A stretch of 6,053 nucleotides of DNA, from positions 1 through 6,053 of the forward strand of contig PKTO01000268.1 of NCBI GenBank assembly GCA_002869095.1, in the 5' to 3' direction. A program made the translations under genes and the position numbers. The stretch's first letter is position 1. Every line of letters begins with the position of its first letter. Source of the DNA: Clostridiales bacterium (lineage in GTDB: Bacteria > Bacillota > Clostridia > Peptostreptococcales > BM714). The notes under the pieces were generated by a model. It did not search any database and was not told the DNA's origin. It saw only the letters and a program-made list of their open reading frames with translations. Below are positions 1-3,791 of the stretch, piece by piece.

Positions 1-113
1 AGAAAACCGTAGATTGCATTAGTATGGAGACCCTCGGCGGTCATCAATTCAGGCAAAGCATAGAAAGCCCTATATATCAAGCTGTGTCCGTCAATTATCA
101 CTATTTTTTTCAT
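1..113 (-). CDS. polA: DNA polymerase I, N-terminal fragment (5'-3' exonuclease domain start)
   Basis: Only the first 37 codons plus two bases lie in the window; the gene runs off the left edge. The protein begins MKKIVIIDGHSLIYRAFYAL and continues PELMTAEGLHTNAIYGF. This is the signature opening of the 5'-3' exonuclease (FEN-like) domain of bacterial PolA: a short beta strand, the metal-binding Asp of IDGHS, the YRAFYALP motif and the TNAxYGF motif. The enzyme removes RNA primers and fills gaps in replication and repair. The ATG is preceded by GAGAGGA with a 7-nt spacer; the ATG five bases further upstream runs straight into a stop, so this start is secure. The gene follows the terminator of the sigma/anti-sigma operon and so probably has its own promoter. 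A stand-alone exonuclease homologue cannot be excluded from 37 residues, but the match is typical of PolA. Confidence 0.9.
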   Translation of the reverse strand, partial: MKKIVIIDGHSLIYRAFYALPELMTAEGLHTNAIYGF

Positions 114-138
114 TTCATCATCCTCTCTTTGTAAGTTT

Positions 139-147
139 ATTCTACCA
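139..147 (-). promoter_or_regulatory. Candidate extended -10 promoter for polA
   Basis: On the minus strand the sequence TGG-TAGAAT matches an extended -10 element (TGn followed by a five-of-six TATAAT). A -35 placed 17 nt upstream (TTTTAC, 167-162) is poor and overlaps the U-tract of the preceding terminator. Transcription would begin near 132, leaving a very short leader with the ribosome site at 127-121. It is the best candidate between the terminator and polA, but it is only a motif match. Confidence 0.35.
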
Positions 148-163
148 ATAAAATCAATGCAGT

Positions 164-204
164 AAAAGAAAAAGCTTCCCTGACAATTACAGGAAAGCTT
201 TTTC
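164..204 (-). terminator. Rho-independent terminator of the sigma/anti-sigma operon
   Basis: Arms at 204-190 and 182-168 form a 15-bp stem with a 7-nt loop (189-183), followed on the minus strand by UUUU (167-164). One base pair is a G-U wobble in the minus-strand RNA but would be an A-C mismatch in plus-strand RNA. This fits termination of minus-strand transcripts. It lies 17 nt past the anti-sigma stop codon. Confidence 0.88.
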
Positions 205-220
205 TATATGTTTCAAATCA

Positions 221-1420
221 TTATTTCCTTTTTCTTCTCTTCTTTAAAATAACCACTGCAACAATTGCGAATGCTCCGATGATGAATACGAATGGAAGAA
301 CCGCAATAAGCCATACGAACAAGCCTTGGGATATTATTATCACCCTGTTTATGGATTTTACGAATTCCCTCTTCGCTTTTTCCCAAAATTCACCTTCAAA
401 CCCTTCAATCTCAGTTGATTTTGGAGCAATTTCCGTCAATTGGACATTTATAGTCGAATAATTTACAAGATTGTCCCAATTCTTTATCATCCCGGTCATA
501 CGGTCAATTTCTGTTCTGACCCTGTTTAGTTCACGCTCCACTTGAAGAAGCTCTTCTACATTCTCAGCCTTTTCCATTATTTCCCGCAGCCTGGCTTCCT
601 GCACATTAAGATTGTCTATTTGGCTGGATATGTCGTTGTATTGGAATGTTATATCGCTTCCGCCTATGCTGGAATCGCTTACCTCTCCGAGTTCTTTTAT
701 TTTATTGTAAACATCCATGAACGACTTTTCTGGAATCCTAAGGTTTAGGGATCCGACAAGCAAGGTGTTTTCATTTTCGGGTCCGTTGTAATATCTTTTG
801 CCTGTGCTCGAATTTTGTATGAAACCGCCAGAGGATTCCGTCAAATAAACTATCTCTTCATGCGCGGCTTCAAAACTGTCGACTTCAAGATTTATATATC
901 CGTTTCTTATTATTTTTCTGCCTTCGACATTAAAAGTATCCGGACTCTCTTCCGATTCATATGCCGTCGCTTCACTCTTGTCCCCGTAGCCCTGTTCTTC
1001 CATGATTGCCCTGTTGGTCATTCTGGGTTCAGCCGCAATAGACATTTCCATAGATTCTCCAGCCATGCCGTCTTCTGCAGACTTCATCATTAATCCGGCC
1101 GGCTTCCATACATTGTATGAAACGAATCCGACAAGGAAAATTGCCGCGACAGCTGTCCATCTTTTCCAGTTGTAATTCTTTTTCGCCTTGTTCATTCCGA
1201 ATGAGCTCGATAGCCTTTTGTGCAATTCATCTTCGTATCCTTCGGGCAGATCCATTTCTTCCATTTCAAAAAGCATTTCCTTCATGTCCACCAGCTCTTC
1301 GTAAAAAGCCCTGCACTCTGCACATGATTTGATATGCTCCTCTGTCTCGCGCATTTCTTCCGCACTTGCTTCGCCATCTATATACGCGCTTATTTTTGTC
1401 TTGTCATATTCACAGTTCAT
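221..1420 (-). CDS. Membrane zinc-finger anti-sigma factor fused to an extracytoplasmic DUF4349 domain
   Basis: This 399-residue protein probably binds and silences the ECF sigma factor encoded just upstream and releases it when an envelope signal is sensed. The N-terminal part carries an anti-sigma zinc-finger pattern: Cys3, then His29-x3-Cys33-x2-Cys36. A helix and the common LPEGYEDELHKRL linker follow. A membrane segment spans about 88-105. An acidic, Met-rich stretch leads to a DUF4349 domain (about 165-345) that includes a long heptad-like coiled coil (QIDNLNVQEARLREIMEKAE onward). A second membrane helix (about 360-391) precedes a basic KKRRKRK tail, so the middle domain should face outside with both ends in the cytoplasm. 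The longest open frame begins at a TTG (1438), but its first codons are the ribosome site AAAGGAGG itself. The ATG at 1420 has a 7-nt spacing and is the likely start. It is 22 nt downstream of the sigma stop, in one operon. The signal sensed is unknown. Confidence 0.88.
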   Translation of the reverse strand: MNCEYDKTKISAYIDGEASAEEMRETEEHIKSCAECRAFYEELVDMKEMLFEMEEMDLPEGYEDELHKRLSSSFGMNKAKKNYNWKRWTAVAAIFLVGFVSYNVWKPAGLMMKSAEDGMAGESMEMSIAAEPRMTNRAIMEEQGYGDKSEATAYESEESPDTFNVEGRKIIRNGYINLEVDSFEAAHEEIVYLTESSGGFIQNSSTGKRYYNGPENENTLLVGSLNLRIPEKSFMDVYNKIKELGEVSDSSIGGSDITFQYNDISSQIDNLNVQEARLREIMEKAENVEELLQVERELNRVRTEIDRMTGMIKNWDNLVNYSTINVQLTEIAPKSTEIEGFEGEFWEKAKREFVKSINRVIIISQGLFVWLIAVLPFVFIIGAFAIVAVVILKKRRKRK

Positions 1421-1427
1421 TTCCATC

Positions 1428-1435
1428 CCTCCTTT
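1428..1435 (-). promoter_or_regulatory. Ribosome binding site fixing the anti-sigma start
   Basis: AAAGGAGG on the minus strand is followed by a 7-nt spacer to the ATG at 1420. The in-frame ATG at 1426 would be only 1 nt from GGAGG, and the TTG at 1438 lies upstream of it, so both are unlikely starts. Confidence 0.8.
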
Positions 1436-1442
1436 CAAACCA

Positions 1443-2036
1443 TTAGACAGTCTTTATATCATTTTGTTCCATATTGTTTGCAATTATGTCCTTCAGCATT
1501 ATTCGGGCCCTGCTTATTCTGGATTTGACGGTTCCTTCGGGCAATTCCAGAATCTCTCCCATTTCAGAATAGCTGAAACCTCTTACATCCCTAAGTATTA
1601 TGGCCATTGCGTATTTTTCCGGCATTTTGGAAATATAGCCATGCAAAGTTCTTGTGTTTTCGTTCTTTATGATTATTTCCTCTGGTCCGTCCGACGGATC
1701 CTCTATTTCTCTTTGAAAGCTGCCTTCTTCGGAGTTTATTGCCTTGTCCAGGTAAAGAACCTTGTTTCTGCTTCTTTTTCTTCTATAGTCCAAGCATGTA
1801 TTCGTGACAACCCTGAAGAACCATGTCTTGAAGCTTGATTTCATTCTGAAGCCGCCTATGGATCTATAAATTTTTATTATCGCTTCCTGCGAAGCGTCTT
1901 TGGCGTCTTCCGTGTTTCCAAGCATCCTGTAAGCGATGTTGTATGCGCCCTTTTGATATTCCTTAATAAGCTTTTCAAAGCTTTCCATATCGCCCTTTTG
2001 AGACTCTATGATCAATTTCTTTTCATGGGAATCCAT
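1443..2036 (-). CDS. ECF (extracytoplasmic function) RNA polymerase sigma factor
   Basis: This 197-residue protein directs RNA polymerase to a stress or envelope regulon. Region 2 lies at about 23-88 and contains YNIAYRMLGNTEDAKDASQE (32-51), the core-binding helix, followed by FKTWFFRVVTNTCLDYRRK (69-87), the -10 recognition part. A variable acidic linker runs from about 98 to 125. Region 4 (about 134-185) includes MPEKYAMAIILRDVRGFSY and the helix-turn-helix YSEMGEILELPEGTVKSRIS, which reads the -35 element. Regions 1 and 3 are absent, as usual for ECF factors of the SigW/RpoE kind. The open frame extends upstream to an ATG at 2111, but AAAGGAG with an 8-nt spacer points to the ATG at 2036, and the extra residues would overlap the proposed promoter. 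The partner anti-sigma gene follows 22 nt downstream. The exact ECF subgroup cannot be assigned by eye. Confidence 0.93.
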   Translation of the reverse strand: MDSHEKKLIIESQKGDMESFEKLIKEYQKGAYNIAYRMLGNTEDAKDASQEAIIKIYRSIGGFRMKSSFKTWFFRVVTNTCLDYRRKRSRNKVLYLDKAINSEEGSFQREIEDPSDGPEEIIIKNENTRTLHGYISKMPEKYAMAIILRDVRGFSYSEMGEILELPEGTVKSRISRARIMLKDIIANNMEQNDIKTV

Positions 2037-2044
2037 TTTTTTCA

Positions 2045-2051
2045 CTCCTTT
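2045..2051 (-). promoter_or_regulatory. Ribosome binding site fixing the sigma factor start
   Basis: AAAGGAG lies 8 nt ahead of the ATG at 2036. The upstream in-frame ATGs at 2111 and 2099 have no comparable site. Confidence 0.75.
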
Positions 2052-2068
2052 CCCAAGATTTATTCCGA

Positions 2069-2097
2069 TTAGACCTTCCTTACATTGATAATGTTCC
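2069..2097 (-). promoter_or_regulatory. Candidate ECF-type autoregulatory promoter of the sigma/anti-sigma operon
   Basis: On the minus strand GGAACAT (2097-2091) is separated by exactly 16 nt from GTCTAA (2074-2069). This closely resembles ECF promoters with a GGAAC -35 core and a GTC-containing -10. It lies between the terminator of the upstream gene and the sigma ribosome site, and it predicts a leader of roughly 25 nt. ECF factors commonly activate their own operon. No good sigma-A promoter is visible in the same gap. Self-recognition by this sigma factor is inferred. Confidence 0.5.
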
Positions 2098-2124
2098 ATA
2101 ATATTTCTCAAAATCCTGCAAAAT

Positions 2125-2148
2125 AAAAAAAACCGGATTATCCGGTTT
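2125..2148 (-). terminator. Rho-independent terminator overlapping the hydrolase stop codon
   Basis: AAACCGGA (2148-2141), loop TAA and TCCGGTTT (2137-2130) form an 8-bp stem followed by a run of U (to 2125, then AUUU) in the minus-strand transcript. Two bases of the hydrolase stop codon (2149-2147) lie in the stem, so translation ends right at the terminator. Confidence 0.85.
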
Positions 2149-3100
2149 AAAAATGTTCTGCTACAGGTATTCTCTTTTCGTATTTATACGGCTGCAAAAA
2201 TGATTCTACTATATTTAGGTTCTCGTCAATAACAACAGTCGCGTGGTGCATGAAATTATCTCTCATGAAATACCTCAAGTCTATGCCTTCGAGTATTATC
2301 CTGCCTTCATCGCTTTTCATGGTCACATGATAGTTCGGTGAAAGGTTTGTGAAATACTGTCCTGCATTTGACCCCTTGAATACTTTGACAAGATCCTTGT
2401 CTTCGCGTCTTAGCTTCTTCCTTGTCTCTATGCGCTTGTTCAGTATGTTAACCTGTCCTGCAATGTTGTGGCTGTTTGTGCTTAAAACGAAATTCCATTT
2501 GTGGAAGGCCATAAGGGCCGGCAAAACATCGATGCTTATGATTTTATATCCGTGTGCGAAATTTTCTTCTATGGCTTTTCTTGCTCGTTTTCTCATCATA
2601 TAACGCGCAAAAAGGTAGACAATAAATATTGCAACCGAAGTCCCGTAAACCACAATGTCCTTCTGCGATTTGAATATCAAAACCAAAGCAAGAAGCGTAA
2701 CCACCGGGTCGTACAACATAAGCAGATTCATCTTGAATTTCTTTTTTACAAAAGGAATAAGCCTTGCCCCATACGAATTCAGTATGTCGAACAAAGTATG
2801 CGAAAGCGCTCCTATCATAGTCCATAGAAAAATCCCCATTATGGCACTCTCGGGGAAAAGCAGGTGCAATATTCCCGTAATCACGCCAGAAAGCCCCAAT
2901 AATGCGGGCATAGTGTGGGAAAATCCCCTATGGTGCTTCAGATAAACCGAGTCGTCCCAGATAAACTTTGTAACAACATCTATATCAGGAGCCATTGCCC
3001 CTATGGAACATCCCAATGTTATGGGATTTGTCATTCCAACCGGTGTGCCGCTGAACGTCGAGATTGCCAAACCTATAACCCCATGTGTTAAAGGATCCAA
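2147..3100 (-). CDS. YdjM/YfhP-type inner-membrane putative metal-dependent hydrolase
   Basis: This 317-residue membrane protein belongs to the YdjM (formerly DUF457) family of putative metal-dependent hydrolases. Members are widespread but their substrate is not established. Family motifs appear in order: DPLTHG (2-7) at the extreme N-terminus, APDIDVV (37-43), HHRGFSHTMP (56-65) and GALSHTLFDILNSYG (97-111). The conserved His and Asp residues (His6, Asp39, Asp41, His57, His62, His101, Asp105) are likely metal ligands. Hydrophobic helices lie at about 67-82, 86-103, 126-143 and 149-167. A soluble, basic C-terminal part (about 173-317) follows. The longest frame starts at a TTG at 3166, but a sigma-A -10 box occupies 3152-3147, so transcripts begin downstream of it. 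The TTG at 3100 has GGGAG 8 nt upstream and gives the expected family start M-DPLTHG. The gene is a single-gene unit with its own promoter and terminator. Length is close to what I recall for Bacillus YfhP. Confidence 0.87.
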   Translation of the reverse strand: MDPLTHGVIGLAISTFSGTPVGMTNPITLGCSIGAMAPDIDVVTKFIWDDSVYLKHHRGFSHTMPALLGLSGVITGILHLLFPESAIMGIFLWTMIGALSHTLFDILNSYGARLIPFVKKKFKMNLLMLYDPVVTLLALVLIFKSQKDIVVYGTSVAIFIVYLFARYMMRKRARKAIEENFAHGYKIISIDVLPALMAFHKWNFVLSTNSHNIAGQVNILNKRIETRKKLRREDKDLVKVFKGSNAGQYFTNLSPNYHVTMKSDEGRIILEGIDLRYFMRDNFMHHATVVIDENLNIVESFLQPYKYEKRIPVAEHF

Positions 3101-3108
3101 ATAAAACA

Positions 3109-3113
3109 CTCCC
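3109..3113 (-). promoter_or_regulatory. Ribosome binding site supporting a TTG start for the hydrolase
   Basis: GGGAG lies 8 nt ahead of the TTG at 3100. The alternative ATG at 3148 and TTG at 3166 lack a purine-rich site and lie within or upstream of the promoter. Confidence 0.65.
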
Positions 3114-3146
3114 TGTGAAACTGTATTTAGAATATTATTTGAAACC

Positions 3147-3175
3147 ATTATACACCCGGGGGGCAATCTTTACAA
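3147..3175 (-). promoter_or_regulatory. Sigma-A promoter of the YdjM/YfhP-type gene
   Basis: On the minus strand TTGTAA (3175-3170), a 17-nt spacer and a perfect TATAAT (3152-3147) form a near-consensus vegetative promoter. The predicted transcript starts near 3140 and leaves about 40 nt of leader before the TTG start codon. Confidence 0.75.
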
Positions 3176-3249
3176 CAAAATTCGACATTTGCGTTCTTTA
3201 TTCAGCATAACGAAAGCTCATGACAACCATAAAATTTTTATATTTGTTA

Positions 3250-3278
3250 TTGAAATCGTAATATGTTTATGATACTAT
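3250..3278 (+). promoter_or_regulatory. Sigma-A promoter of the tRNA-Leu gene
   Basis: TTGAAA (3250-3255), a 17-nt spacer and TACTAT (3273-3278) lie 15 nt ahead of the mature tRNA 5' end. That spacing gives a short 5' precursor of about 9 nt. The promoter is divergent from that of the hydrolase gene, with 74 nt between the two -35 boxes. Confidence 0.72.
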
Positions 3279-3293
3279 AGATTTTGTCACCGA

Positions 3294-3380
3294 GCCGAAG
3301 TGGTGGAACTGGCAGACGCGCTGGACTCAAAATCCTGTGAAGGCAACTTCGTGCGGGTTCGACTCCCGCCTTCGGCACCA
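3294..3380 (+). tRNA. tRNA-Leu (anticodon CAA, reads UUG)
   Basis: This is an 87-nt class II tRNA with an encoded CCA. The acceptor stem GCCGAAG (3294-3300) pairs with CTTCGGC (3370-3376), followed by discriminator A and CCA (3378-3380). The anticodon loop CTCAAAA (3326-3332) places CAA at 3328-3330. The long variable arm has stem GAAG/CTTC (3339-3342, 3347-3350) closed by a GCAA loop, and the T arm is GCGGG-TTCGACT-CCCGC (3353-3369). The anticodon stem CTGGA/TCCTG has one U-U opposition (3322 and 3336), which is unusual. Otherwise all arms are regular. It is a single-gene unit with its own promoter and terminator, transcribed against the surrounding protein genes. Confidence 0.97.
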
Positions 3381-3385
3381 CCAAG

Positions 3386-3421
3386 AAAGACTCAAGCCTG
3401 GCAATCTGCTTGAGTCTTTTT
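3386..3421 (+). terminator. Rho-independent terminator after tRNA-Leu
   Basis: AAAGACTCAAGC (3386-3397) pairs perfectly with GCTTGAGTCTTT (3408-3419) around a 10-nt loop, and the U run extends to 3421. It starts 6 nt past the tRNA CCA end. In the opposite direction the stem is followed by a weaker U stretch (UUUCUU), so it may also stop transcripts from the DUF4177 gene, which ends at 3458. Confidence 0.88.
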
Positions 3422-3457
3422 GCTGTTCTGAAAATTATTTATCCGATTATTATAAGG

Positions 3458-3643
3458 TCATTCTTCCTTTGACAAAATCACGGTCATGTAGTGAGACTCT
3501 CCGAAAAATCTGTGCATGGTAGAAGTCGAAACGACTCTCCATCCCATTTCAGCCAGTTCGTTCAACCTTCCCTCAATCTCTTGCGTATTGACCTTTCCAA
3601 AGAAAAAGCCCCCTGTGAAAAACTGTTCTGCCCTGTAACGCAT
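3458..3643 (-). CDS. Small DUF4177 family protein
   Basis: This 61-residue protein fits the DUF4177 family of small cytoplasmic alpha/beta proteins of unknown function common in Firmicutes. The visible pattern is a first beta strand (MRYRAEQFF), a GG-FFFGK turn, a helix (TQEIEGRLNELAEMGW), then strands RVVSTSTM and HYMTVILSK. The helix ending in a Gly-Trp-Arg-Val-Val-Ser stretch is the family's most recognisable part. No signal peptide or membrane helix is present. The open frame continues upstream to 3799, but that extension runs through the previous gene's terminator. An almost perfect Shine-Dalgarno (GAGGAGGTGA) 7 nt before the ATG at 3643 fixes the start. It is probably a single-gene unit. 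No convincing promoter was found between 3644 and 3727. Biochemical function is unknown. Confidence 0.82.
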   Translation of the reverse strand: MRYRAEQFFTGGFFFGKVNTQEIEGRLNELAEMGWRVVSTSTMHRFFGESHYMTVILSKEE

Positions 3644-3647
3644 GCAA

Positions 3648-3657
3648 TCACCTCCTC
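3648..3657 (-). promoter_or_regulatory. Near-perfect Shine-Dalgarno fixing the DUF4177 start
   Basis: GAGGAGGTGA on the minus strand is almost the full anti-16S complement, with 7 nt between GGAGG and the ATG at 3643. It predicts efficient translation of the 61-residue product and rules against the longer 113-residue frame. Confidence 0.85.
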
Positions 3658-3727
3658 GTCTCATTGTTACCCCTTCCATTGCCCGCGCAACATATTTTAG
3701 CCAATGCCGCGCAGCCTCCGGACTGCG

Positions 3728-3762
3728 AAAAAGACCCGAGCTGAAACGCCGCCCGAGTCTTT
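3728..3762 (-). terminator. Rho-independent terminator after the TPR/beta-domain gene
   Basis: AAAGACTCGGGC (3762-3751), a 9-nt loop and GCTCGGGTCTTT (3741-3730) form a 12-bp stem in minus-strand RNA, with the U run continuing to 3728. Two pairs are G-U in this direction and would be A-C mismatches in plus-strand RNA, which marks the working orientation. It is 29 nt beyond the stop codon at 3792. Confidence 0.83.
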
Positions 3763-3791
3763 GCACGTTTTGATTCTCTTCATGCCTCAAA

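Noticed and set aside
1329..1838. 169-codon plus-strand open frame opposite the sigma factor
   Set aside because: It is antisense to the highly conserved ECF sigma coding sequence and has no domain, ribosome site or promoter.
2037..2111. 25 extra residues at the start of the sigma factor
   Set aside because: No ribosome site precedes the ATG at 2111, the extension overlaps the proposed promoter, and ECF proteins usually begin close to region 2 as they do with the start at 2036.
2349..2945. Several plus-strand open frames of 80-110 codons opposite the hydrolase gene
   Set aside because: They are antisense shadows of a well-supported conserved gene, without ribosome sites or recognisable domains.
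3184..3197. Possible LexA (SOS) box upstream of the YdjM-type gene
   Set aside because: E. coli ydjM is LexA-regulated, so a site was sought. The only GAAC half-site here lacks a properly spaced GTTC partner.
3199..3226. Second minus-strand promoter (TTGTCA, about 16 nt, TGAATA) ahead of the hydrolase gene
   Set aside because: The -35 is good but the -10 is weak, and the TTGTAA-N17-TATAAT promoter closer to the gene is far better.
3644..3727. Sigma-A promoter for the DUF4177 gene (TTGCGC with TAACAAT, or TAAAAT)
   Set aside because: Spacing is 15-16 nt with a poor -10 in one case, and there is no -35 in the other. Neither is convincing.
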